A stretch of DNA of 64,000 nucleotides from Purpureocillium takamizusanense (GCF_022605165.1 NC_063072.1:744001-808000); one strand, 5' to 3'; shown: positions 23,403 through 35,360, counted from the first letter of the stretch. Numbers and translations: made by a program. The notes: generated from the letters alone by a model not told the origin.

Positions 23403-23702
23403 ATGGCAACTGCTTCTTCTTCTTCTTCTTCTCCTCCTCGTCCTCAATCCGGATCCGCCACTGAGTCTCTGGAGGCATTCGAGCGCGTGCACGCGCTGCT
23501 CCGGCGCTACAACGACAACCCCGAGGACGTACCAGACATGGCGGAGCAGATGAGAGCCCTACTGCCAGACAGCGTGTTCATCCGTGATCTGAGGACGGAG
23601 GATTGGCAAGACATAGTTCGGTACCATCTGCGGCGGTACGACGTGGCGCGTGCCGTCATTGACCGGCACCTGGGTGCGCCGTCGTCGCCGGGACGGAGAT
23701 GA
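23403..23702 (+). CDS. Small unidentified ORF directly behind taxilin (99 aa)
   Basis: I do not recognise this protein. It starts in a perfect ACCATGG context 48 bases after the taxilin stop and is in the same frame as the last taxilin exon, with no stop in the 16 codons between. A Ser-rich leader is followed by about 70 residues predicted mostly helical and rich in charged and hydrophobic residues (for example LEAFERVHALLRRYND, DWQDIVRYHLRRYDVARAV). This composition is much more protein-like than other ORFs of this size in the non-coding parts of the window. It could be a separate small gene, a second cistron, a readthrough extension of taxilin, or chance. Confidence 0.45.
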   Translation: MATASSSSSSPPRPQSGSATESLEAFERVHALLRRYNDNPEDVPDMAEQMRALLPDSVFIRDLRTEDWQDIVRYHLRRYDVARAVIDRHLGAPSSPGRR

Positions 23703-24849
23703 AAGCGGGATCGTCAAGCGGACCGACGGATGGTTGTTTTGTTAGCTCTTTGTGTGTACGAATCAAGGCCGTTACGTAGTATTTGTTAGCTACCGTACCT
23801 ACGGGGCTCAACAAGCGGCGCGCCGCGATTCAGCAAGCGCCATTTTACTCTCTCCTGCCCTTGCGTTGGTGATGGCTTCGGCCAGCTGCTGCTGCTGTGG
23901 CCGTCGGGCTCGGAACCACCGCCGTTACGAGAGGATTTGTCGGGTTTTTCACAGCGCGGTATAGCATATGATACTGATACGTACGTAGCTTGTATGCCAT
24001 CGCTCGAGCGGAGCTCATGCGGCCCAGGCTTGCCGGGGTTTGTCCCTACCTATGCACGCCATCGCGGTCGGTATCTAGGTAGGCGATGCTCGGCGATAAT
24101 GCGGTGCGAGCGACGGGCGATGGCTGCAGTGGTCGAGATTTTGACGTACTTTGTGCTTGAGTACCTTTGTACGAATGCCTGCCCTCTTCGTAGGTATACA
24201 ACCTTGCCGCACATACGAAGTACGTTCGCGGCGTGGGTGGAACAGACGAGGCGCACAATGACCAGTACTAAAAGGCAGACAGACAGACAGACAGAGAGAA
24301 CCCCCGGCAGAGCAGGGCGGCCGGCATCTGATGCTTCAAGAGGCACACACACACACACCCAGGCCCTTTCCGAAACGGGCAACGCACGCGCGCGTCGCAC
24401 CAAAGAAAGCCCAGCCCGCCCCGCGGCGGCCCCGTCAGCCCACGTCAACGCTCGCTCGCTCGCTGCGCTGCGCTGTAAGACAATTGGGGAACCTTCGTAC
24501 TAAGGACACCTGTTCCTGTGCCGCTCCGCCGCGCCCGCCCGCCGCCGCCGCCGTCCGGGGTGCGGCTGCGCACGCGTGCGCGCCGACCTGCAACTCAACT
24601 CTCCTTCTCTTCCTTGCAGCTTTCCCATCGAGGACCGGATAGCAGAAACCTACGAGACGAGCGTCCTTCACGCAAAACCCCCTTGAGCGGCAAGCAAGCA
24701 AGCTCTTTGCTTCATCGTTGGGCCATACGCTGCCACGCGCCGCCCATCCCCGTCGTGTTGTCGTCGTCGTCATCGTCGTCGATTATACTCGCCCGCTGGA
24801 CCGAACACCCCCCCTTCTCTGAGGCGGTCCCATCATCGACCTCGTCAAG
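23703..24849. other. Intergenic region upstream of STE24
   Basis: No credible gene here. It contains an AGAC run (24276-24295), a short CA run near 24347, several TACGTA/ACGAAGTAC words (24214) and GC-rich DNA close to STE24. The STE24 promoter presumably lies in the right half. Confidence 0.55.
24276..24295. repeat. (AGAC)n microsatellite
   Basis: About five AGAC units in the region upstream of STE24. Confidence 0.9.
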
Positions 24850-26576
24850 ATGGATTTCCTCCAGGTACGTGGCTGACTGCCCCCTTCCGCGCGTCGCGCA
24901 TTGCGAATGCCCTCATCGTCGGCTCGGTTCCCAACCCCCGCCTCCTTACGGCCGGAATTGGGGACAGAGGGCATGCAGCGGCATACATGCAACACCCACA
25001 AGGATGGAAATGGATGGATGGATGGATGATTGGGACAGCAGAGCGCAGGCTAATAACACTCTTCTCAGCGCCTCGCCCGGTCCCTCGACCGCCCCCTCTT
25101 CCCGTGGAAGAGGCTCATCCTCGGCTTCTCCATCGGGCAGTACCTCTTCGAGACGGCCCTCACGCTGCGCCAGTACCGCGTGCTGCAGGCGACCAGCCCG
25201 CCCGCCGTGCTGGCCAAGGAGATATCCCAGGAGACGTTTGACAAGTCGCAGGCGTACGGGCGCGCCAAGGCCCGCTTCGAGATGGTCTCGGGCCTCATCG
25301 CCCAGCTGCAGAACCTGGCCTTCATCCAGCTCGACGTGCTGCCCAAGCTCTGGGCCTGGACGGGCGACGCGCTCCTCCGCCTCGCGCCCGCTCGCTTCTC
25401 GGGCGAGATCAGCCACTCCGTCGTCTTCGTCTTCGCCTTCATCGTCCTCCAGCAGGCCCTCTCCCTGCCCACCCGCCTGTACCACACCTTCGTCCTCGAG
25501 GAGAGCTTCGGCTTCAACAAGCAGACGCCCCGCCTCTTCGTCGCCGACCTGCTCAAGACGCAGGCCCTGACCGCCGTCTTCATGCCCCCCATCCTCGCCG
25601 CCTTCCTCAAGATCATCCAGAAGACGGGCAGCCACTTCGTCTTCTACCTCTGGATCTTCACCGCCGCCCTGCAAATGTTCATCACCACCGCCTACCCCGT
25701 CTTCATCCAGCCCCTCTTCAACAAGCTCTCCCCCCTCGAGGCCGGCGAGCTCAAGACAAACGTCGAGGCCCTCGCCGCCGCCCACAAGTTCCCCCTCAAG
25801 GAGCTCTTCGTCATCGACGGCAGCAAGCGCAGCGCCCACTCCAACGCCTACTTTTATGGCCTGCCCTGGAAGAAGCACATTGTCATCTACGACACCCTCA
25901 TCGAGAAGACGGAGACGCAGGAGATTATCGCCATCCTCGCCCACGAGCTGGGCCATTGGAAGCTGGGCCACACGACGCGCCTCTTTGGCATTTCTCAGGT
26001 ATGCACCCCCCCCCCCCCCCTCCTTGGTACCTACCTACTCTCGTCCTTTCCAAACCCGTGTTCCTCCCCCTACCCTCGGCAGTGTCCGCAACAGGCTGGC
26101 AGAAAACCCCCTTTGCTAACCACGACCGTCTCCCGCAGGTTCACCTCCTCTACATCTTCAGTCTCTTCTCCATCTTCATCAACAACGCCTCCCTCTACGC
26201 CGCCTTCGGCTTCACCCACACCCGCCCCATCATCATCGGCTTCCTCCTCTTCTCCGACGCCCTCTCCCCCATGGACTCGGTCATCAAGCTCCTCCTCAAC
26301 ATCCTCTCCCGCCGCTTCGAGTTCGAGGCCGACGAATTCGCCAAGCGCCTCGGCTTCCGCGCCGAGCTCGCCGCCTCCCTCATCAAGATCCACGCCCAGA
26401 ACCTCAGCACCATGGACGCCGACTGGGTCTACGCCAGCTACCACTTCTCCCACCCCCACCTCTCCGAGCGCCTCAAGGCCCTCGACTGGAAGCCCCGCGA
26501 GGCCCTCACCTCGTCGGAAAAGGACAAGGACAAGGATGGCGCCGCCGTCAAGGCCACCGGGCGCGACGAGCTGTGA
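24850..26576 (+). CDS. STE24: CAAX prenyl protease 1 (Ste24, peptidase M48A)
   Basis: This is an integral membrane zinc protease of the ER and inner nuclear membrane. It removes the AAX tripeptide from farnesylated proteins and cleaves a-factor-type pheromone precursors; it also clears clogged translocons. Exons are 24850-24864 (five codons), 25069-25998 and 26139-26576, giving 461 codons (460 aa), normal for the family. The HExxH zinc motif is HELGH (His297, Glu298, His301) and the third ligand is Glu378 in FEADEFA. Several hydrophobic helices precede and follow it, consistent with the seven-helix barrel. The C-terminus is charged (SSEKDKDKD). Intron 1 (204 bases) carries a GGAT run and a TGCAGG-CTAATAA branch region; intron 2 contains a poly-C run. 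Codon use is extremely C-rich at third positions. Confidence 0.97.
25010..25028. repeat. (GGAT)n run in STE24 intron 1
   Basis: About four to five GGAT units in the first intron. Confidence 0.9.
26006..26020. repeat. Poly-C run in STE24 intron 2
   Basis: About fifteen C residues just after the donor; the length is prone to sequencing error but does not affect the frame. Confidence 0.85.
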
Positions 26577-26958
26577 TGACACCCCAGCGCCGCAAACTGC
26601 ATGCGAGCAAGGAAGAAGAGTTTTAGGGGTGTGACCTGGCCTGGCCTGCGACAGTAGAGGTGCGTGCCACTAAAAAAGATGGCGGTGGGTGTAGTAAAAG
26701 ACTGAGCAGCATGCGGGCAGCTGCCATTTGCCACGACATAAGCCGGCGGCCCATGCCATGTAAAAATAGACGTCATGAGAAAGAAAAAAACGTTGCACAG
26801 AATCAGTCAAGTCACTTCTCACACAGGGTCTTGCGGGAACCCCCTTTCTGAAGCGATAAATTCTATTGCCGATCCCGAACCCAGCATGGCCGACATCTAG
26901 ACACATCATCCCGTGCCTGTGACTCCCCGTCGCTCTCCTCCGTCTACTCCACTGCTCC
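26577..26958. other. Short convergent intergenic region
   Basis: This 382-base gap between the tail-to-tail STE24 and M16 genes must contain both 3' ends. Nothing else is seen. Confidence 0.7.
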
Positions 26959-29900
26959 TCAGTCCTCCTCCGAATCGTCCTCCTCGCCGTCGTCCCCGTC
27001 GTCGGAGCCATCCTCGTCATCCTCGTCATCTTCATCTTCATCCTCGTCCTCGCCCGCCTCCAGGCCGTAGTCATCGTGAAAGTGACTCAGCTCCCTCGTC
27101 CGCACCTCGTAACCCATGCCCTTGAAGCCAGTCTCCATATTCTGTGCATTCATTCGTCAGTCTGCATGACCTTTCACACTTTATCTTCTTGCTTGTAAAG
27201 GGAAAATAGGTGGGGCAAAGGGATGTTGTGGACTGATGAACCGGGGGGGGGGGATCGACAGACCTCTGCCATCAACTTGGCGCATGTGACAACCACATTG
27301 CTCTTCCCGGGCTCAAAGCACGGCAGGATAAATTCCTTGATGATGTTCCTAATCTCATCGACTGTCACGGCACGGACCTGCCGGAGGATCTCCTTGTTCC
27401 AGTCCCTGGACAGGCCGCGCACGACGCCATTCACAAAGTTCTGCTGCGCAGCAGACGGCATCGTCGACTGCTCGTCGGCGAACAGGACGACAATCTGGCT
27501 CATGGTGCCCTCCAGCAGGTGACGGTCAATTTCCACCGTGCCGTCGGCGACCTTGAGGATGGCGTCACGCGAGGCGATGATGGCCTTGTATGCGTCCGGA
27601 GAGCGGAAGACCCGGTACGACAGGATGCCCGAGTCGACGTTTCGTGCAAAGTATGACCCGTACGCGTAACCCGCGCCGCGAACGGCGTTCCACAGCGGGC
27701 CTTCGGCCGCTTCAAGATACCCAATTGCCACCAGGAGCGGGGGGAAGCGCGGATCAGACAGCGACATGACGCTAGGTGCGGAGCTGACCGAGTACGAGCT
27801 GTCGAGAGTAGTCATGGGAATGATGACGGCACCAACCGAGCCCGGCTTGCGGCCCTCATCGTTGAGAAGGCTTTCAGCCTTTGGGATGGGCACCATGTCC
27901 TCCTGCGCTGTAAGGGACTGGCTGAGAATGTCCCACGTCGTGATGGGATCCACCAGGTTTTTGAGGTTCGCAGTGACGAGGAACCGCATGTTCTGGAACG
28001 TGAAGAGCGATTTCCTGATGGTGTTGAACCATGAAACGACCTTGTCCGGGTCGCTCTTTAGAAGCTTCTTGAGGCGCTTGAGGTAGACGGCGCGGACCAG
28101 CACACGCTTAGCCACGGTCAGGGTCGACCTGTCAAGGTGGATGGCCGCGTCCACTTCGCTGGCCATCCCGCGTCCGTCGCGCTTCCCCTCGGGAATGTCG
28201 GCCAGGGCCTTTGTCACAGCGGCCTTGAGCCTTTGGGGGTCGAACACGGAGTCGAACATCATGGTGCGGAGCCAGTTCACGGCCGCGGCGTACTTGTCGG
28301 GCTCGACCTGGAACTGTATCATGAAGCCCTCCGGGTCCGCCAGGGATCGCGCTGAGCCGATTCCGTAGCCAATGCTGTCTCTCTCCAGCTCCATGACGAC
28401 CTGCTCAAAGTTGACTAGTTCGCCGTTCCGCATGATGTGGGTGTTGAAGAAGTTGTCGCTGAAAATAGGCATCAGAGGTTTCAGCTCGACGGGTACATCG
28501 GCGGTGCCGATGTGAATTGAGATGTGTACGAAGTTGGTCGGGACGTCCTCAAACTGGATGAAAAGAGGCAACTTGCCCTCGGGAGAACCGTCAATCAACG
28601 ACTGAGCCTGCCCCTCGCCGATACCCACGGCCCGTCCGCGGCCAGAGCGGGCGGTGTCGGACTCTATGAAGTGGATAGACTCGGTTCCAGGGACTGTCCA
28701 ATGGTCAATTACCTCAGCAGGAACAGGCACGTCGTTGTTCTTCTTGGCCTCTTCGAGACGCTTCGCCAGCTTCTGCAAACCGTCTTCGCCGAGCTCCTCT
28801 TTGCGCTTCGTGATGCGTGCTTCCTCATCGCCCTTCATCTTGACGGCCAGCTCTAGGGAGGGCTTTCCGAGGATGGAAATATGGTGAGCATCTATCATCC
28901 AGGTCCGCAGAAACTGACGCCACTCCTCGTCTGTCCATCTCTCCATGGCGTCGTACTCGCTCAGGGTCTCGAGGTCCCTCAAGGTCGACCCATCCCGTTT
29001 GCCAAAGAGATAGTCGGTGATAATATTGGTAGCGTAAAAGGACTCGGAGGTCTCGGCGTGGAACTTGACCTGACGCTTTTCTCTCCTGATGCACTCTTTC
29101 ATATAACCCATATCGAGAGGATTCGAAGCAACGTCGTTCAAAACCTGAAACAGACGCTTCTCGACAAATTCAAGTTTCTCTGTCGCAACACCCGTGGGTT
29201 GCAGCCAAATGACAGAGTTGGGCCTGGACTCCCACCAGTGGCTGATGGAGCTGGCGAGCTCCTCCTTTTCGACGAGCACATTCTCGAGGACCGAGACGGA
29301 GGATCCGCAGAGGTACGTGAGCAAGACGTTGAGAGCCGAGGTTGCGATGAGGTCGATGCAATTGGGCCCGAAGAAGCCCACCAGAATCTCGCCAACAGAC
29401 TCGTCCTCCTCCGGGAACTCTGCCGTCGTGATGACGGACTCCTTGAGAGCGGGAGGCTGGGCGGAGTCGATCCACGGGCTGGGCAGGAGTGATTAGAACA
29501 TGAGCCTTGTGCTTGGTAATGAAGGGGTATCATGAGCTCCGTAACCATACCGTTGGAATTTGGTCTCGAGTGATGGGATGTCGTCCTTGATGCTCTCCTC
29601 AAACTCGTTCAAAATTTGGAGCAGATTCTCGTGGTTGGTCTCGCCGACAATGACGAGGCAGAGGTTCCGCGGCTGATACATGTCGTGGTGGAACTGGCGA
29701 ATGCGCTCTGGGGATAGTACGCGGAGAGCTTCGGTCATGCCACCTGTTTCGTAGCGGAAGCCGACGTTCTCGGGATACATCAACCTACGGGCCTTGAGGT
29801 CCATGATCTCGGAGCTGCGGAACTGGACGGCCTGCATCTCCGAGTAGACAACGCCCGCATCGTTTCCCTCGCCGTCGATATGCCATACCTCGGTGGCGAT

Positions 29901-30305
29901 GGCATCGTCGGTAATGACGGGCAGGACAACATGCTCCAGGTAGACGGGAAGCACCTGGGCGAAGCCGTCCCAGCCGGCCGACTCAAGGGTGTAAGCCGTG
30001 TGGTCGGTGGCGGTCCAGGCGTTGGTGTTGGAGTATGCGCGGGATGACAGCTTGTCGAGCAGGCCCTTGTAGCGGTAGCTCTTGGACCCCATAAAAATCA
30101 GATGCTCGAGAGTATGGGGGGCACCCGAGTCGTCCAAAATCTCCGTAGCGAGGGTGAAGTAGCCATTGATCTTGGGACCCTGGCGGTCGGCAACCACGAC
30201 CTGCATGCCACTCCGGTCCGAGACATACTGGGTGATTGTGCAGGGCGCATAGTCCGTCTTGAAGGTCTGGACCTTCCGAAAGCCCTTTTGGGATGCTGAC
30301 GGCAT
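26959..30305 (-). CDS. M16-family zinc metalloprotease (Sdd3/YOL098C-like)
   Basis: This is a large M16 peptidase of the uncharacterised type represented in budding yeast by YOL098C; its physiological substrate is not established. Exons on the complement are 30305-29551, 29478-27264 and 27141-26959, giving 1050 aa. The frame also has an in-frame ATG at 30350 (+15 residues), but cctatgcccag just after that ATG could be a splice acceptor, and family members start near KGFRKVQ, so 30305 is preferred. The inverted zinc motif is HTLEH (His64, Glu67, His68), with the distal Glu in VVYSEMQ. The middle and C-terminal repeats of the M16 fold follow. The last exon encodes a strikingly acidic tail of about 33 residues, almost all Asp/Glu. 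Retaining the 122-base last intron would instead give a 28-residue non-acidic end. Confidence 0.93.
27142..27263 (-). other. Last intron of the M16 gene, candidate retained intron
   Basis: The donor is gtctgt, weaker than the others here, and the acceptor is gcacag. The intron contains a C11 run (minus strand). If retained, the frame stays open for 28 codons to a stop at 27174-27176, replacing the acidic tail. Confidence 0.5.
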
Positions 30306-32588
30306 GTTGGGCACTGGAGCGCCTGAAAGCACCGACTGTAACCTGGGCATAGGTCAGCGGGTGAGACCGGTTGGTGCTTGGCAGGCCGGCTTTCTCCATC
30401 TGAGAGACTCGGGCTCGTCGGACGCGGGATGCAGTGCTGCCGTCTACGCATGTCTGGGATGGTCGATGGGAAGGCAAAAGGCAAACGAGGGCGTCTCGGG
30501 ATGGGGGCAGATTGTTGAAAAGCCATTTCCACTGACTCTAATAACCTTGCAGGGTAGAAGCCATCGCACACGATGGTCCAGCCAGGCCAATGGAGGTTGA
30601 CGAGGATTCCAACTAGGGAAGCTAGACCAGGGACAATGGGGAAGGCGATGCGTGACCGAGGCCACATCCAGCCTGGAAGGTGTCGATGCCGACCGAGGTG
30701 ATGGTTTGAGCAACAACCTGGACGGACACTCGCCCGGCGCTCGGGAGCGTGACATCAAGCTGTAGGAACTGGAAATGATGGAATGAAACGGACGAGGGTT
30801 GGCAGGGCAGGGTAGCATAGGTAGGTCGAGGAGGGGCTGCGGGCGAAGAACGAGGAGCATCCGATTCTTTGGCGGGGCAGACCTTGAGTCGGCACGTACG
30901 GACGTACCAAAGAGAGCAGCGATGATCCCGGCCCGTTGGCAGGAGGCGTCGGTCGACGGAGGCGGGAGAGGGGATACAGAAGCTCCCGCGTCGATAGGAG
31001 CCCAGCAAGATGAGCTGACGGAGCTGGGGTACGAAGGGAGAGATGGGGTGAGAAGGGAAGGGAAGGGATGTGATGTGATGCAACGTCCGGGGGCGAGTTT
31101 GCTGCACTCGCACACGGTCTTTGGTGTTGGATGGGGTTCGCTACGCCCTGAAGTGGGGGGGTTTTTGGCGGCTGGTGGCAGCACTACCTTACCTGAGTCT
31201 ACCACTGTTGCTGCCGCTGGGTACTTGCCAGGAACCCCGCCATGCCGTAACGTAAATTGTAGGCCCTTGGGATATTTTGGGGACACACTGACGCGGACCC
31301 TGGGGAGGGGTATGGGATAGTTGACACTACCCGCGTCTGCCCCGGCAGGCAGATCGTGCCGTTGCCCTTTTGTTTAGTACTAAGGCGCCGCAACTCGAGG
31401 TGGTAATTGGAACAACACAATAAGCTCGGCTGGACAGACACAGGTCCTCACCACGTGGGCGAGAGACTCAGGCAACCCAACCCCGCGCCTTGGCCCTTTG
31501 CGGACAGCCGGAGTGATGAGCGACGAGACGCCGAGGCTTCCTTGGGGGCGGACGCAACAGCCATACCTCGTCGTCTTTCCATGTGGTTATATGTTGTCTC
31601 AGACATCAGGCATTCTGGTCTGAATGCGTTGCAATATGCACGGGTCAGTTGAGGCGGCCGTCACTCGGTGGATTTAGCCGTTTGGCCTGTCGCCAGCCGT
31701 CACGCGTCGTACATAACACGGTTGATGATCTTGCGTGACGGGCCGGTTACGCCCGAGAGTCAATCTGCACAGCACAGACACAACGTGGTGGGTATGCTGG
31801 CAGCTCAGAGACAGACAATGGTAACGCTCCCTCCATTGATGCTTTCCCGCCAGCGCACAGCGTGTTTTCAACCCAGCCGTGATGGTGGGGGGAGGGGCAG
31901 TAGCCCCCGATGGACGCGTTGAACGTTCAATTCTGTGGTGGCTTGCCGGTACTGTGCTACAGTACAATTTGCGTTGTACTGTACGAAGTACAGTACAGTA
32001 ATAGCCGTGAACAGCGCTCAAGCACTTCCAACAGTCTAATGCATCTTGAACCGGAGTCGTTGGCGGTTTCGCATGTGCCATCCCGAACTTGCCCTACCTT
32101 ACCCTGCACCACGGCGGCCCCAAGTGAAGAGGTGAGGCAATCAGGGTTAGCTGGCGCCTGTGCTGCGGTTGGGTTGGGTGCTACCTAGTGGGGGAGGCCC
32201 TTCCATGCTTTTTTTTTTGGGTGACCTTGTCGTGCCTGGGGCAGCCACACCACTGGCCTACCCAACCATGACCTCAAATGCCATCAGCTTCGTGAAAAGT
32301 GGGCAGCTTGAAGCCACCGTCATCAACGCCAGCCATCGTCGACGACCGCCCGCCGCGACACGGCCACGCACGCCGCCTGTCAACAACGCACCGCTGTCCA
32401 TCAAGCATCCATCGCACATGCACCACCTGCGATGCGCCCACACCACGAACATTGTTGCTGCTTCTCTCGCCTATGAATGACACCGTGGCTCCCCTGAGCT
32501 TGGTCCACCACCTCGCCTGACCGTCGCGACGTCCCTTGACACGAATCACCACGACGACACGCTGCAGCTCAAGATTGCTGTCTGTGAC
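30306..32588. promoter_or_regulatory. Divergent promoter region M16/ZW10
   Basis: This 2.3-kb region lies between head-to-head genes. A donor-like CAG|gtaagg on the minus strand near 31190 and the acceptor-like sequence at about 30342 could bound a leader intron for the M16 gene (inferred, long). Two neighbouring hairpins lie at 31949-31997. No ORF here looks like a protein. Confidence 0.5.
31949..31997. repeat. Two adjacent hairpins sharing the GTACTGT arm
   Basis: The first is GTACTGT / ACAGTAC with a 3-base loop (31949-31965). The second is TGTACTGTAC / GTACAGTACA with loop GAA (31975-31997), a perfect 10-bp stem. They are nine bases apart. Confidence 0.85.
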
Positions 32589-35360
32589 ATGGCGACCGCT
32601 GCGCAGCCGCAGCGGCTCAGCGATGCCATTCTTGGCTTCGCCCTCGACAGCAAGTTCCCCGACAACATTGCTGAGCTGCCCCCCGTCTCCGACACCGACC
32701 TGCAGCCAGCTATCGACTCCCTTGCCCGAACTACGACGGAGCTCGAGGTAATCACCAGCCTCACAGCCGCGACTGATGATATGAAACGCTCACAATCCTG
32801 CAGACAGAAATCCACATCATCAACGAAGAGACCAAAGACGATGTTAGCTCGTGGGTCAGGAACGCCAAAACCCTACAAGAGGACATCATCCGCTCCAAGG
32901 CCATTGCCAACGACATTATCCGCCAATCCGAAGCCCCCGATGTCTCTGGCGAAGTAATAGCACATGCGGAATCCAAGGCCGAGTTCCTCAATCGTGAGGT
33001 ACAATACACCCAGCAGCTGTCGGGCGTTCTGCACAAGGTTTGCCGCGTCAATCAGCTGCTGAGCGATGTCGAGATTGCGAGAAACGAGCGCCGCATCCTC
33101 AACTCTTTGCACCTCCTAGAACGTACGGCGCCCCTTCCACCTCCTTTCTGGTATCTCCGACACCTTACTGATCTGGCGCAGAATCATGGGCCGCGTTGGA
33201 CGATGTCGGTGTGAGCAAAGCGTGTCGCATCCTGCGTCTTCTTGATGTGCGCGCCTTCGAGCTCAAATCCGACGTCCACGAGGTCTTTGATCAGGTATGG
33301 AAAGCACTCGTCCGAGTCGACGTGGGTGCTGGGACGGTTGCTATCTATGACAAGCTTGAAGGTAACCGCGACGTTTGACTGCTTGGCAATGAGCTGCGCT
33401 GACTAGCCAGGCGATCCCATAACACTCTCCGAAGCTGTCATCGGCCTGAAAGCATACAAGGAGGTGGACGAGCGAATGGAACAACTCTGGCGCAATATAG
33501 ATGCCGCCTTGATAACGCCACGCATGAACACTACAGGCACTAGTTTCCCCGTCATCACGGCGGGTCCGGATGAGCTGGCGCTGGAAGGCCGAGCAGACCC
33601 CTCCATTGACGCACTCTTCGCAGACCTCGAGAAAGTACTTGTCTTGCTAGCGCACAAGCTGCCGTCCGACCTGCTCGAGTCCTTATCGGCAGTCATGATG
33701 GGCGAAATCGTCCCGAGGCTCATCCAGCAATGGCTCAACCCCGCCGTGCCGACATCTTTAGCAGACATGAGCACCTTCCAAGACATGGTTCGCCGTACGG
33801 CGGCCTTTTGTAGTACTTTGCGCCAAAACGGATACACTGGTTACGAGAAGCTATCGAACTGGGCGGACAAGGCTCACATGACGTGGCTTGAAAAACGAAG
33901 AGAGAACACCCTCGATATGGTGCGGAGGAAACTCACAAGTGGCATTGGCCAGTCCAGACAGGTCGAAAAGGTGGAGAAGCACATGGTCTCCTTGTCGGAG
34001 GGCAAAGAGCTCGCGACCACGGGCGCCGGGGCTGCAGCCGATACCAACGACTGGGGGGATGACTGGGGCGACGCGTGGGGTGACGATGACGATGCGCAGG
34101 GAGCCAACGTAACAACGGCCAAAGCTGAGGGCGCACCTGTCAAGATTGTCGAAGACGATGGCACAGATGCCTGGGGTTGGGATGAGGAGGAGAGTGGAGG
34201 CGATGCAGCGCAGCCTGCGGACGCGGACGCGGACGACAGCGCAGCTGCCTGGGGCTGGGGTAACGAGGAACCGGCCTCTGAACTGCCAGCCACGCAAGCC
34301 AAAGCAAGGGGCACGGCAAGCAAGGGTGTCCGCCAGGAGGGAACGAGGGAGCTTGTCTTGAGGGAGACGTACAACATCTCATCGATGCCAGAGCCGGTGT
34401 TGGAGCTCATCTATGCCATCCTCGAAGATGGTGCAGCCCTCACGAAAACAAACGACGAGTACAATCTGGTCGCATCGACCGCCCCGGGACTGTTCGGCCT
34501 TCCTACCTTAGCCCTTGCGCTGTTCAGGGCCATCTCGCCATACTACTACTCTTTGGGTGTCGGCGGCAACATGTACGTTTCCATTCAGTGCCGAAGACCT
34601 TACCGCTGACAGATTCAGGTTCTTGTACAATGATGCCATGTACATTGCTGAGAGACTGTCTCACTTCTCGGCTGCTTGGAAAGAACGCGAGGATCTGACC
34701 CCAAGGGCGAAGACAATGTTGCGGCTGGACAACGATATTAAGACGTTGCAAAGCTTTGCGAATCGAAGCTACGGCGCCGAGATGAACCTTCAGAAGACGG
34801 TCTTGCAGGACCTTCTCGGTGGGCTGCAGAGCTTGTTGCAGCAAGACGACATGGAGGCGGCCGTGGAGGCTGGGACTGCGCGTGTCAGGACCATGGCCGC
34901 GACCTGGGAGCCGATTCTTGCTCGCTCGGTCTGGTCTCAAGCCATTGGCTCTCTCGCCGACGCCTTGGCGACGAGACTCATAACTGATGTTCTCGACATG
35001 CCGGCCATTGGACAAGAGGAGGCATACAGCATCGCCAAGCTGATTGCGTCGGCCACCGAACTGGATGATCTGTTCCTGCCCAGCAAGCTTGGAGGAACAG
35101 AGCCTTCGCAGGACGAAGTTCCGGCAACAGCACAATACGCCCCGAACTGGCTGCGGCTCAAGTACCTCAGCGAGGTGCTCCAGAGCAACCTCAACGAAGT
35201 CAAGTTCCTCTGGTGTGACAGCGAGTTGAGCCTTTACTTTACGGTGGATGAGGTGATGGATCTCATCAATGCTAGTTTCGAGGACAATGCCCGGACGAGA
35301 GAGACCATTCGCGAGATTCAGGGCAATCCGAAACCGATGGATGCGGTCCGCCAAGCATGA
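32589..35360 (+). CDS. ZW10: ZW10/Dsl1-type ER vesicle-tethering subunit
   Basis: This is a subunit of the Dsl1/NRZ complex, which tethers COPI vesicles returning from Golgi to ER; animal ZW10 also works at kinetochores. Exons are 32589-32747, 32804-33122, 33182-33361, 33411-34572 and 34619-35360, giving 801 codons (800 aa), close to other family members. The N-terminal helical part (about 1-165, coiled-coil-like) matches the region that binds Tip20/NAG. A disordered acidic segment at about 370-455 carries seven tryptophans in DW/AW/WGW settings (381, 385, 389, 421, 423, 447, 449). The C-terminal helical domain ends near AVRQA. Introns are 46-59 bases; the last, at 46, is the shortest in the window and its junction splits a Met codon (AT^G). 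Family assignment is clear; orthology to Dsl1 versus metazoan ZW10 is inferred. Confidence 0.92.

Noticed and set aside
24946..25971. 341-codon open frame antisense to STE24
   Set aside because: It is a shadow of extremely C-biased third positions in STE24; its Gly/Glu/Val/Leu-only composition is an artefact.
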